Assembly (NCBI RefSeq): GCF_014207595.1
Contig: NZ_JACHGY010000001.1
Location: forward strand, 868,001 to 932,000
Direction of reading: 5' to 3'
DNA length: 64,000 nucleotides
From: Algisphaera agarilytica
GTDB lineage: Bacteria; Planctomycetota; Phycisphaerae; Phycisphaerales; Phycisphaeraceae
Below, in pieces: positions 1 through 7,827 of the stretch. A program made the position numbers and the translations under genes. A model generated the notes under the pieces. That model searched no databases and was not told where the DNA came from. It worked only from the letters and a program-made list of their open reading frames with translations. The stretch's first letter is position 1, and each line of letters begins with the position of its first letter.

Positions 1-1701
1 TTTGGCACCGTCCTCTCGGGACTGGGCAAAGGCATCTTCTCGTCCTCGCTGGCCAAGCTCCTGAAAGACAAGGGCCTGACCATCGCCCCGATCAAGATGG
101 AGGGCTACCTCAACATCGACTCGGGCACGCTCAGCCCCTACCGCCACGGCGAGGTGTTCGTCCTCGACGACGGGCTCGAGACCGACATGGACCTGGGCAC
201 CTACGAACGCCTGCTCGACCAGAACCTGACCCGCGACAACTACACCACGTCCGGCCAGATCTTCAAGCGTGTGCTGGAAAAAGAACGCCACGGCGGCTAC
301 CTCGGCCGCGACGTGCAGATGATCCCGCACGTCACCGGCGAAGTGAAGTACATGCTCCGCGAACTCGCGATGAAGCAGGACGCGGACGTCGTCTTCATCG
401 AAGTCGGCGGCACCGTGGGCGACCACGAAAACGCGTTCTACATCGAGGCCCTGCGTCAGCTCGCCTTCGAAGAGGGCGAAGGCAGCGTGTGCTACGTCGC
501 GCTCACTTATGTCATCGAGCCCCCCGCCCTCGGCGAGCAGAAGACCAAAGCGGCCCAGCTCGGCCTGAAGAAGCTGCTCGAAGCGGGGGTCCAGCCCAAC
601 ATCATCGCAGCCCGGGCGAAGAACCCCGTCGAACAGGGCGCGAAGGAAAAGGTCGCGATGTTCTCGAACGTGCCGATGAACCGCGTGTTCTCGATGCACG
701 ACCGCGACTCGGTCTACACCATCACCGAATCGCTGCGTAGCGAGGGCATGGACCGCGAAGTCCTGACCATGCTGAACCTGCACGGCCGGGTCGACGCCAA
801 CCACGAAGACCAGGCCCGCGAAGAGTGGCGCAGCTTCGTCCGCAAGGTCGTGGCCGACCGCAAGCACAAGGTCAAGATCGGGCTCACCGGCAAGTACGCC
901 CAGCTCCGCGACGCCTACGCCTCGATCGAGAAGGCCGTCGAACACTGCGGCGCCCACCTCAACGCCAAGGTCGAGATCGACTGGATCGACACGACACTGA
1001 TGAAACCCGACGACGCGGCCGCCACCCTCAAGCAGTACAACGGCGTGATCGTCCCCGGCGGCTTCGGCCACCGCGGCACCGAGTCCAAGATCGCCTGTGT
1101 GCAGTACTGCCGGGAAAACAACCTGCCGTACCTGGGCATCTGCCTGGGCTTCCAGATGGCGGTCATCGACTACGCCCGCAACGTCGTGGGTCTCAAGGAC
1201 GCGGGCTCGACCGAGTTCGACCCCAACTCGCCCGACCCGGTCATCGACATCCTGCCCGAGCAGAAGAAGATCGAGGGCCTGGGCGGCAACATGCGGCTGG
1301 GCGGCAAGGACGTGCTGATCAAGAAAGACTCGCTGGCCGAGATGCTCTTCGCGGATGAGATCGACAAGAAGACCTCGCAGATCCGTGCCCGCTTCCGCCA
1401 CCGCTTCGAGGTCGACCCCAAGTACATCAACGTGCTCGAGCAGCACGGCCTGGTCTTCTCCGGCCGACACCCCGAGCAGCCCATCATGCAAGTGCTCGAA
1501 CTGCCCGACCACCCCTACTTCATCGGCGGCCAGTTCCACCCCGAGCTCACTAGCCGGCCGATCCACCCGCAGCCGATGTTTATGGGCCTGGTCGCCGCGG
1601 CGATCCAGCACGCGAACCCCGACCTGGCCCCCGAGAAGATCTCGACCCGCTGGCTGCGTCCGCAGAAGCCCAAGGCTCCCGCCAGCCCCGCAGCTTCGTA
1701 A
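1..1701 (+). CDS. pyrG: CTP synthase, 5' end cut by window edge
   Basis: Converts UTP to CTP with ATP and glutamine, the last step of pyrimidine nucleotide synthesis, in the cytosol. The reading frame is open from base 1; by comparison with E. coli PyrG only about 8-10 residues are missing. The N-terminal synthetase domain begins in the P-loop (SGLGKG) and continues through the HGEVFV..DDG..TD.DLG signature. The C-terminal class I glutamine amidotransferase domain has its nucleophile Cys in GICLGFQ (codon 381 of the window) and the His/Glu pair in FHPE near codon 513. Length is normal for the family. A hairpin follows 36 nt after the stop. Identification is secure; only the start lies outside the window. 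Confidence 0.98.
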   Translation, partial: FGTVLSGLGKGIFSSSLAKLLKDKGLTIAPIKMEGYLNIDSGTLSPYRHGEVFVLDDGLETDMDLGTYERLLDQNLTRDNYTTSGQIFKRVLEKERHGGYLGRDVQMIPHVTGEVKYMLRELAMKQDADVVFIEVGGTVGDHENAFYIEALRQLAFEEGEGSVCYVALTYVIEPPALGEQKTKAAQLGLKKLLEAGVQPNIIAARAKNPVEQGAKEKVAMFSNVPMNRVFSMHDRDSVYTITESLRSEGMDREVLTMLNLHGRVDANHEDQAREEWRSFVRKVVADRKHKVKIGLTGKYAQLRDAYASIEKAVEHCGAHLNAKVEIDWIDTTLMKPDDAAATLKQYNGVIVPGGFGHRGTESKIACVQYCRENNLPYLGICLGFQMAVIDYARNVVGLKDAGSTEFDPNSPDPVIDILPEQKKIEGLGGNMRLGGKDVLIKKDSLAEMLFADEIDKKTSQIRARFRHRFEVDPKYINVLEQHGLVFSGRHPEQPIMQVLELPDHPYFIGGQFHPELTSRPIHPQPMFMGLVAAAIQHANPDLAPEKISTRWLRPQKPKAPASPAAS

Positions 1702-1736
1702 AGCCTGAATCGAATTAACTTTAAACCAAAATCATG

Positions 1737-1767
1737 CCCTCATCGGCTCCTCGCCGATGAGGGTTAT
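1737..1767 (+). terminator. Hairpin downstream of pyrG
   Basis: A perfect 11-bp stem (CCCTCATCGGC with GCCGATGAGGG) has a 5-nt loop and lies just after pyrG. The U-tract is weak (TTAT), so it may be a factor-dependent or partial terminator. Confidence 0.55.
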
Positions 1768-1923
1768 CGCTAGGTGCGACTCACGGCTTCATAAGCTCCG
1801 CGGCGTCGGCCTGGCTGAGGCGTGTTCGCACCCAGTGGTCAAGGAACCACCCACGCCCGCCCGAATGGTCAAGTGTCGGGTGATGATTTATCGAATCACG
1901 GGGAAATTCAAGGAATCCTGAGT

Positions 1924-2829
1924 ATGAAGCTGTTTTCACTCGCCACCGCCGGGCTGGTCACCGGTTCTCTCGTCGCCGCCTCGGCCCAGGCCGGCACGGT
2001 AACCCTGACCAACGACGACACCATCACCGGCACCGTCACCAGCCAGACCGACGCCGGCGTCACCGTCGAGCACCCCGACCTGGGCACGCTCAACCTCGAC
2101 GCAGCCCAGGTCGCGGGCGTCGAACTCGACGAATCCGACCCGATCTACGTCGAGCCGCCCGCCCCCGACTTCTTCTGGGGCTGGGACAAGACCCTCTCGG
2201 CCGGCGTCAACGGCAGCGACGGCAACACCGACAGCCTCAGCATCTACGCCGCGTTCAACACCGGCTACGAAGACGACACCGACCGCTGGGCCTTCAACGC
2301 CCGCCTCTTCTACGGCGAGGAAGACAGCGTCAATACCCGTAACGAATGGCAGGCCAACCTCACCAAGGACTGGCTGTTCCCCGGCGAAGACCACTTCTTC
2401 TTCACGACCCTGAAATACGAAAACGACCGCTTCACCGGCTGGGAAGAACGGACCTCCGGCTACGTGGGCGTCGGCTACGACGTCGTCAAGAAAGAGAACT
2501 ACAACATGATCGCCCGGCTGGGTGTCGGTGGTTCCTACGAAGCGGGCGTGATCAACGAGTTCACCGCCGAGCTCCTGCTGGGCGTCGAGGGCAACTGGGC
2601 GATCGATAGCCGGTCGTCGTTCAACTACTACACGTTCTTCTACCCCTCGCTCGACCCCGCATTCGAAGACTTCCGCAACACCACCGGCGCGGCTTACGTC
2701 GTCGCGATCGACAAAGGCGACGGCCTGAGCCTCCGCATCGGCGCCGAGAACGAGTACAACTCCGCCGCCGCCGCGGGCACCGAAAAGAACGACCTGAAGT
2801 ACTTCCTGGCGCTGGTCTACGACTTCTAA
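1924..2829 (+). CDS. DUF481 (YdiY-like) outer-membrane protein
   Basis: A secreted protein of 301 aa, probably an outer-membrane beta-barrel. The start at 1924 is preferred over an upstream in-frame ATG at 1822 because it begins a clean Sec signal peptide (MKLFSLATAGLVTGS...ASAQA) and has an AAGGA box about 10 nt upstream. A short region after the signal peptide has repeated TxxNDDxxxG / VxVEHPDLGxLNL strands. It is followed by alternating aromatic/charged strands (for example FFFTTLKYENDRF) ending in a terminal Phe (ALVYDF), the usual C-terminal signature for barrel insertion. DUF481 proteins have no settled function; some respond to salt or alkaline stress. It stands alone and ends at a strong terminator. 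Confidence 0.8.
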   Translation: MKLFSLATAGLVTGSLVAASAQAGTVTLTNDDTITGTVTSQTDAGVTVEHPDLGTLNLDAAQVAGVELDESDPIYVEPPAPDFFWGWDKTLSAGVNGSDGNTDSLSIYAAFNTGYEDDTDRWAFNARLFYGEEDSVNTRNEWQANLTKDWLFPGEDHFFFTTLKYENDRFTGWEERTSGYVGVGYDVVKKENYNMIARLGVGGSYEAGVINEFTAELLLGVEGNWAIDSRSSFNYYTFFYPSLDPAFEDFRNTTGAAYVVAIDKGDGLSLRIGAENEYNSAAAAGTEKNDLKYFLALVYDF

Positions 2830-2856
2830 ACCGCGTCCAGACAACGCAACCACGAC

Positions 2857-2912
2857 GCCGCTTGCGGCTTAGCGTCCGACACGGATGGGCTAAGCCGCAA
2901 GCGGCTTTTTTT
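2857..2912 (+). terminator. Terminator built from a GCCGCTTGCGGC-type repeat (copy 1)
   Basis: Seventeen-base arms (GCCGCTTGCGGCTTAGC and its complement) are perfect over 2857-2873 and 2889-2905, followed by seven T. Each arm is itself a small palindrome (GCCGC-TT-GCGGC). The same sequence recurs at 60746-60797 and 61975-62028, so this is a dispersed repeat used as a rho-independent terminator between two convergent genes. Confidence 0.85.
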
Positions 2913-3532
2913 CACAGCTCGGGCTCTTCCAGGGGCACGGGGCAGACGTCGCGTCGGCCGCAGCCCTCGCAGTGGCCGCCCTCCCAGAGCGTGTTGAACT
3001 TGCCCATCACCGCGTCGACGAGGTTCGCCGACTCGCTGACCACGCCCCACTCGAAGTTGCGGCGGGTCGCGCCCTTGGCTCCGAGGCCCGCGCCGGTCAG
3101 GTTGGCCGAGCCGAGGTACAGCCAGCCGGCATCGACGACCACCGCCTTGGCGTGCAGCCGGGGGCAGCGCCGGATGGTCAGCCCACCCACGGGTTTCTTT
3201 TTCGCAAACGCCTTCTTGAGCTGCTGCAGGGCCGGGCCGCTGGGCACGCCGGCGTGCAGCACGCGCACCTCCACGCCGCGTTTCGCCAGGCGGACCAGGT
3301 GGTCGACGATCGACGGGGCGTTGCGCGACCGCGGGTTGGCGGGGTCGGGCACGAGCATGGCCTTGAAGTCGGCCGTGGCGATGTCCAGGCTGACCTTGGC
3401 GGCGAGCATCCCCTGCTGGACCACGCGGGGCAGGTGGTCGCTGTCGGCGATCAGTTCGACCTCGCCGCGCACGGGCGCATCGGCCTCCAGGTCGGCCGGG
3501 GAAAACGTCAGGTCACCGTCGCGAGCGATCAT
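2912..3532 (-). CDS. Phospholipase D-like (single HKD) protein
   Basis: A small protein of about 206 aa with one PLD-superfamily motif: RLHAKAVVVD (HxKxxxxD) followed by GSANLTGAG. Single-HKD members usually dimerise to form one active site and act as nucleases or phosphodiesterases; the substrate cannot be told from sequence. The C-terminal tail carries four cysteines (CEGCGRRDVC plus an upstream Cys-rich context), which could bind zinc. The start is uncertain: the ATG at 3532 has a purine-rich AGGAGG almost touching it, and a GTG at 3556 is possible. It lies downstream of the sigma-factor gene but beyond that gene's terminator. Its stop codon overlaps the T-run of the opposing terminator. 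Confidence 0.7.
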   Translation of the reverse strand: MIARDGDLTFSPADLEADAPVRGEVELIADSDHLPRVVQQGMLAAKVSLDIATADFKAMLVPDPANPRSRNAPSIVDHLVRLAKRGVEVRVLHAGVPSGPALQQLKKAFAKKKPVGGLTIRRCPRLHAKAVVVDAGWLYLGSANLTGAGLGAKGATRRNFEWGVVSESANLVDAVMGKFNTLWEGGHCEGCGRRDVCPVPLEEPEL

Positions 3533-3556
3533 CCCTCCTCTATCGGCCAACCCCAC

Positions 3557-3592
3557 AAAAAACGCCCACGCCGATACGAGATCGACGCGGGC
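3557..3592 (-). terminator. Rho-independent terminator after the sigma-factor gene
   Basis: On the minus strand a 12-bp stem (GCCCGCGTCGAT with ATCGGCGTGGGC, two G-U pairs) has a 5-nt loop and is followed by six T. It lies 40 nt past the sigma-factor stop and directly before the PLD-like gene. Confidence 0.75.
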
Positions 3593-3631
3593 GGGGTCAG
3601 GACGGGCGCTGTGGGGGCGCCCCCGGATGGG

Positions 3632-4873
3632 TCATTTGAGGTACTCGTCTTCGAGCGTCTCACGGATTTTTTCCAAGGCCTTGTTCTGGATCTGGCGGAC
3701 GCGTTCCTTCGTCACGCCGATGAGCTTGCCGACCTGTTCGAGGGTCAACGGCTTCTCGTCCGGGCCACGGTCACGCAGCACGTCCGGCAGCTGGTAGTCC
3801 TCGGAACGCTGGGTCGGGTCCACTTTGGTCTTGGTGAACTTGGGCGCTTCGACGGCCGCCTTGCGGGACCGACGGCGACGTGGCTGATTCGGCTTCACGT
3901 TGAACCGGGCCGCGACCACGGTCCGTTCGACGTCCGACAGGTCCGCGCGGTTGTCCACCACGATCTGACGCACCTCGTCGGCGCAGTCGTCTTCGTGGGC
4001 CGCGTTCTTCTCGGCCTGGTAGTTGGACCGCTCAAACGACGGGTCGTACTCCACCGGGAACATGCCGCGGTACTTGGTGAACTTGATCCCCTGACGCGAA
4101 AACGCCTTGAGGATCGCACGGCAGGCATACGTGGAGAACTTAAACCCACGGCTGACATCAAACTTGTCCGCCGCACGCAGCAGCGCCATGTTCCCCTCGC
4201 TGATGAGGTCGGGGAAGTCGCCGGGGTGCATGCGGGTCCGCTTGGCCATCGCCAGCACCAGCGCGAGGTTGGTGTCGGCGATCTGGGTGCGCAGGGCATC
4301 CGCACGGACGTACCAGTCGAGCATCTCGCGTTGGGCTTTACGCCGGCCGTACTCGGTCAGCGGCTTGGCTCGGCTCTTGCTGCCGTCGGGGCGCACGCCC
4401 AGCAGGCGGTCGCGCAATCGGCAGACGCGCAGCCGGCAGTAGTTGTATTGGCTGAACAACACGCGTTCCTGCGCCGCGGTGAGCAGCACGCTGCCGGTGT
4501 TGCCCGCGGCCTTCTTGGTGAGGCTGGCGGTGTCGTCGGCGGCCGAGGTCGTGGGGCCCATCAGGCCGTGGTACCACGACACGTCCGGCACGGGCACGGG
4601 CTCGGGGTCGAGGAACAGCTGCTTGTACGCCTTGGCATCAGGCAGGTCGAACGCTTCGTGGTCGACGTACTCGTACTTCTCGGTGAGCAGCCGCTCGAGG
4701 GTGGCACGCTCTTCGGGGCGCAGGGCACGCTTGGCCCGCTTGGCGGAGGGGGCCGATTTGATCATCGCCTCGGGGGCGTGGGTGATGGTGACCGTGCTGG
4801 GGGCCGACTTGAGGTGACGGTCCCCAGCCGAGGCGTGGTCGGAGGCGGGAGGTTGCGGGGCGAGGCTGGGCAT
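3632..4873 (-). CDS. RNA polymerase sigma-70 family factor
   Basis: A group 1/2-like sigma factor of 413 aa that directs RNA polymerase to promoters. A region 1.2-like segment (LLTAAQERVLFSQYNYCR) precedes region 2, in which DLISEGNMALLRAADKFD and GFKFSTYACRAILKAF carry the core-binding and -10-recognition helices. Region 4 (LTLEQVGKLIGVTKERVRQI) is the -35-binding helix-turn-helix. An insertion rich in Arg/Lys lies between regions 3 and 4. The N-terminal about 90 residues are low-complexity. The start at 4873 is preferred over an ATG at 4918 because a GAAAGG box lies about 10 nt upstream. The gene is monocistronic with its own terminator. It may be an alternative vegetative sigma; which regulon it serves is not visible. 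Confidence 0.88.
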   Translation of the reverse strand: MPSLAPQPPASDHASAGDRHLKSAPSTVTITHAPEAMIKSAPSAKRAKRALRPEERATLERLLTEKYEYVDHEAFDLPDAKAYKQLFLDPEPVPVPDVSWYHGLMGPTTSAADDTASLTKKAAGNTGSVLLTAAQERVLFSQYNYCRLRVCRLRDRLLGVRPDGSKSRAKPLTEYGRRKAQREMLDWYVRADALRTQIADTNLALVLAMAKRTRMHPGDFPDLISEGNMALLRAADKFDVSRGFKFSTYACRAILKAFSRQGIKFTKYRGMFPVEYDPSFERSNYQAEKNAAHEDDCADEVRQIVVDNRADLSDVERTVVAARFNVKPNQPRRRRSRKAAVEAPKFTKTKVDPTQRSEDYQLPDVLRDRGPDEKPLTLEQVGKLIGVTKERVRQIQNKALEKIRETLEDEYLK

Positions 4874-5069
4874 CTTGCGTAAGCCTTTCTGCAAAAAAGA
4901 AACGAAGCAGACAAGCACAATAGGCCAACCACGCCCGTCGCCGATTTATTGCCGACCACGTCCGACTGACCCAAGGGCTTAACGCTAATTGGTACTTAAT
5001 TAATCCCTATTGGGTTCATTTTTTCTTTCGAGATTCTGCGGCACGCCGCTTAGTCTTTCTAAAATAGGG

Positions 5070-5097
5070 GTTTAAACAAGCAATCACTTGTTAAAAC
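5070..5097. promoter_or_regulatory. AT-rich inverted repeat upstream of the superoxide dismutase promoter
   Basis: GTTTAAACAAG (5070-5080) and CTTGTTAAAAC (5087-5097) match at 10 of 11 positions across a 6-nt gap, immediately upstream of the -35 box of the SOD gene. It could be an operator or part of an UP element. No regulator is known for it. Confidence 0.35.
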
Positions 5098-5101
5098 AAT
5101 C

Positions 5102-5130
5102 TTGACCCTTTCTCCGGGTCCGCCTACACT
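5102..5130 (+). promoter_or_regulatory. Sigma-70-type promoter for the superoxide dismutase gene
   Basis: TTGACC (5102-5107), a 17-nt spacer and TACACT (5125-5130) form a near-consensus -35/-10 pair. It lies about 85 nt before the start codon, leaving a leader of about 78 nt. Confidence 0.65.
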
Positions 5131-5214
5131 CCCTCGCAACGCAGCGCCCGGACGCACGGGGGTACGCTGCCGAAACCCAATCTGTTACCCCGAACCTCCC
5201 AAAGGAGCTGCCCG

Positions 5215-5826
5215 ATGGCTTTCGAGATGCCCGCCCTGCCCTACGCCCTGGACGCCCTGGAACCCGCGATCGACGCGAAGACCATGGAAATCCACTCCCA
5301 GAAGCACTGGGCGGCCTACACCAGCAAGCTCAACGCCGCGGTCGAAGGCACCCCCGACGCCGACAAGTCCATCGAAGAGATCCTCGCCGGCGACATGTCC
5401 CCCGCCGTCCGTAACAACGGCGGCGGCTACTACAACCACCGCCTGTTCTTCAGCACCCTCAAGGCCCCGTCCGAAGGCAACGCCCCCACCGGCGACCTCG
5501 CCGCGGCCATCGAGTCCGACCTCGGCGGCTTCGACGCCTTCAAAGAGTCCTTCAGCAACGCCGCCGCCACCCGCTTCGGCTCGGGCTGGGCCTGGCTGGG
5601 CGTCCTGCCCGACGGCAAGCTCTGCGTCTGCTCGTCGCCCAACCAGGACAACCCGCTGATGAACGTCGACACCTGCGACTGCGGCTGCGTGCCGATCCTC
5701 GGCCTCGACGTCTGGGAACACGCCTACTACCTCAACTACCAAAACCGCCGCCCCGACTACATCGAAGCCTTCTTCTCGGTCATCGACTGGGACAAGGTCG
5801 CCGAGCTGTACGCCGCGGCGAAGTAA
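5215..5826 (+). CDS. Superoxide dismutase, Mn/Fe family
   Basis: Converts superoxide to hydrogen peroxide and oxygen. The protein is 203 aa, normal for the family, with no signal peptide, so cytosolic. Metal ligands are visible: His27, His75 (in YYNHRLF), Asp165 and His169 (in DVWEHAYY). The Gln in PNQDNPL at residue 144 is the position typical of Mn-type or cambialistic enzymes. Oddly, there is a cysteine cluster (CVC at 137-139, and CDCGC at 154-158) just before the DVWEHA motif, where most homologues have none. An AAAGGAG ribosome-binding site lies upstream. The gene is flanked by its own promoter and a strong terminator. Confidence 0.95.
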   Translation: MAFEMPALPYALDALEPAIDAKTMEIHSQKHWAAYTSKLNAAVEGTPDADKSIEEILAGDMSPAVRNNGGGYYNHRLFFSTLKAPSEGNAPTGDLAAAIESDLGGFDAFKESFSNAAATRFGSGWAWLGVLPDGKLCVCSSPNQDNPLMNVDTCDCGCVPILGLDVWEHAYYLNYQNRRPDYIEAFFSVIDWDKVAELYAAAK

Positions 5827-5849
5827 GACTCCACTTCTGACCAACCCTC

Positions 5850-5888
5850 AACACTTGTCCGAGTAAACTCTCGGACAAGTGTTTTTTT
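5850..5888 (+). terminator. Rho-independent terminator after superoxide dismutase
   Basis: A perfect 14-bp stem (AACACTTGTCCGAG with its complement at 5870-5883) with a 6-nt loop is followed by a run of T. Confidence 0.9.
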
Positions 5889-5907
5889 ATGCCAAACCGG
5901 GATCGAC

Positions 5908-7170
5908 ATGAAACTCTACAAAATCGTCAGCGGCGGCCAGGACGGTGTGGACCAACTCGCACTCAAGGCGGCGAGTGAAGCCGGGTTCAAGATCGGCGGA
6001 TACATCGCCGAAAACGACCAGGATTTCATCAAATCTCTGGACAACCCAAACTATCAGCCGATACCGGTGAGTAAGGCGACCGCCGACAAAGTTGATGACG
6101 CGACGGTGTCACATTACTACCCGGAAATAAATGAATCTGATCTGAAAAATCGCATCGCGCGAACTGGCCTAAACGTACTCAACGCCGACGCCACGCTTAT
6201 TTTGATCAGCAAAGACGCCCCACTTGAAGGCGGCACCCGCGCCACCGCCGATTTCTGTGAAATACACAATCGGCCTCTATTCATCGCCAGGCTGCCCGAC
6301 ACCAAATGCGGCGCCGAACCTTCATATCTCGATCAAGCCAAAGACATAAAGGAATGGCTAAATGATCTGAATGTAGGCGTGCTCAACATCGCGGGGCCAC
6401 GCAAAAAAAATAATGACGGGGATGTGGATTACTTCATTGAACAGTTCCTCCAGTATCTCTTCCAAGAGGCCAGCAATGAACCAAGAACGCTTATCGATCA
6501 GCTCGCTGAAAAATACCAGCCGTTTAATGAGGTAAGTGCAGAAACCCTTAGTGACTCTCTGGACCAAGTCTACGCCGCTCGTGCAGCTTTCATTTCTACC
6601 GCAAACCAAACCTTGGGCCTAGTTTTGGCTGCGTGCACGGCCTTGGGTTTTGCGCTCACCGGGGTTGCCACCGCCAAAGCTATCACCGTCTTAGTAGTCG
6701 TCAATCTTGCCGGAATCGGCATCGTTGCCATGATTTTCAAGAGCACCACCTGGGTGAAACAAAAGCTACGTGCGGGCTACGACCTGTACACCTCCGCGTG
6801 TCTTCATTCCGCAGTGCTCCACCGCAAAGCCCGAGTAAAACCAAGCCACCTTTGGCTCGAACTCAGCGAAGAATACGCCATGACCCCTGCGACATTCAAA
6901 CCGCGCCAAACCCATGCAGGTTTTGACGACTATTACATCGCCGAACTTACCGGCCCCAAAAAAGGACGCATCGCAAAAAAGCAAAAAGAATTTAACGCGG
7001 TATGGCGAGCCCGTGGACGAAATCTGTACATACTCTACTTCAGTGCTTTTGGCTTCCTGAAGACCTACGCCTTACTGGTCATTCTTTCTGGCTTCTTCTA
7101 TTTGTCTATCCTTGGCTTGCCGCATTTGGTCTACTTGTTCAAGTTAATGAATGCTCCCTATAGCCATTAG
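5908..7170 (+). CDS. SLOG-superfamily (putative molybdenum-carrier-like) domain fused to membrane segments
   Basis: A 420-aa protein. Residues 1-185 resemble the Rossmann-like SLOG / MoCo-carrier family: KIVSGGQDGVDQLAL at the N-terminus, ATLILIS then GGT (109-110), and NIAGPR (160-165). SLOG domains are proposed nucleotide-derivative sensors or enzymes. A linker leads to two adjacent hydrophobic helices (about 235-255 and 257-277), an amphipathic/cytoplasmic stretch, and a C-terminal hydrophobic segment (about 383-410). This layout recalls SLOG-SLATT-type effectors described computationally in bacterial conflict systems; that link is inference. Codon use and GC are clearly lower than in neighbours, which suggests transfer. 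No partner gene is evident other than the lipoprotein that follows. A true molybdenum role is unlikely given the TM region. Confidence 0.65.
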   Translation: MKLYKIVSGGQDGVDQLALKAASEAGFKIGGYIAENDQDFIKSLDNPNYQPIPVSKATADKVDDATVSHYYPEINESDLKNRIARTGLNVLNADATLILISKDAPLEGGTRATADFCEIHNRPLFIARLPDTKCGAEPSYLDQAKDIKEWLNDLNVGVLNIAGPRKKNNDGDVDYFIEQFLQYLFQEASNEPRTLIDQLAEKYQPFNEVSAETLSDSLDQVYAARAAFISTANQTLGLVLAACTALGFALTGVATAKAITVLVVVNLAGIGIVAMIFKSTTWVKQKLRAGYDLYTSACLHSAVLHRKARVKPSHLWLELSEEYAMTPATFKPRQTHAGFDDYYIAELTGPKKGRIAKKQKEFNAVWRARGRNLYILYFSAFGFLKTYALLVILSGFFYLSILGLPHLVYLFKLMNAPYSH

Positions 7171-7202
7171 CAAAAACACACCACGGGTGCTTAGACTTTG
7201 CT

Positions 7203-7703
7203 ATGTGGATGATTGTCCCAATTAAATGTTTCTTCCTTGCGTTGGTGATACTCACGGCCTCGGGCTGCGGTGCGCCATCCACAGAAACGACAACGAAGGA
7301 GAATCAATTGGACGATTCGCGGAAGCTATCCTTGAACATGGACGAATTCGCCTGGTCCCACCGCCCGCTTCTAGTTTTCGCGACATCGGTGGAGGAGCCC
7401 GCGCTGCTCGAACAACGCGAGCTACTCGCTGCGCATCGTGAGGGCTTGAACGAGCGCGACATGGTGGTGATCGAGTTGGTCGGCGATGACCTAACGGTCG
7501 ATGGACAGCCCCGCACAGCAGACACCCATGCGTTAAGAAAACGTTATGGCGTCCCGACTTCTCGGGCATTTGCGGTCCTGCTCGTGGGCAAGGACACGGG
7601 CGTAAAACTCCGGAGCGATCGTCCCGTCACGGCGGAGGGAGTGTTCGGGCTGATCGATTCCATGCCGATGCGGCGTCAGGAAATGCGAGAAGCGTCGGAA
7701 TAA
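7203..7703 (+). CDS. DUF4174-type lipoprotein
   Basis: A 166-aa protein whose N-terminus is a lipoprotein signal peptide with lipobox TASGC (Cys22), so probably anchored to a membrane. The remainder contains RPLLVFATS...LLEQRELL and a NERDMVVIEL strand, then RKRYGVPTSRAFAVLLVGKD, the pattern of DUF4174, a small thioredoxin-like fold without CxxC. Function is unknown in the family. It starts 32 nt after the SLOG/TM gene and has the same intermediate GC, so the two may have arrived together. A TAGACT hexamer lies 5 nt before the ATG and no Shine-Dalgarno is seen. Confidence 0.6.
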   Translation: MWMIVPIKCFFLALVILTASGCGAPSTETTTKENQLDDSRKLSLNMDEFAWSHRPLLVFATSVEEPALLEQRELLAAHREGLNERDMVVIELVGDDLTVDGQPRTADTHALRKRYGVPTSRAFAVLLVGKDTGVKLRSDRPVTAEGVFGLIDSMPMRRQEMREASE

Positions 7704-7827
7704 CTCGTCGACTTGTTCCACGACCTGATTACCAGAAGGTATTATCGGCTCTGCCTGTGACTCGCTCACGCCAAGGGCCGTCTGTGTCGATCCTGACGGT
7801 CAGAACATCTCAGGAAAGATCAGGGAT

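Noticed and set aside
1936-2853. Long open frame antisense to the DUF481 gene
   Set aside because: GC-rich third-position shadow; composition is Val/Gly/Glu-rich without motifs, and the plus strand has a clear protein with signal peptide, SD and terminator.
2972-4882. 636-codon open frame on the plus strand across the PLD and sigma-factor genes
   Set aside because: Spans two unrelated minus-strand genes and a terminator; no motifs.
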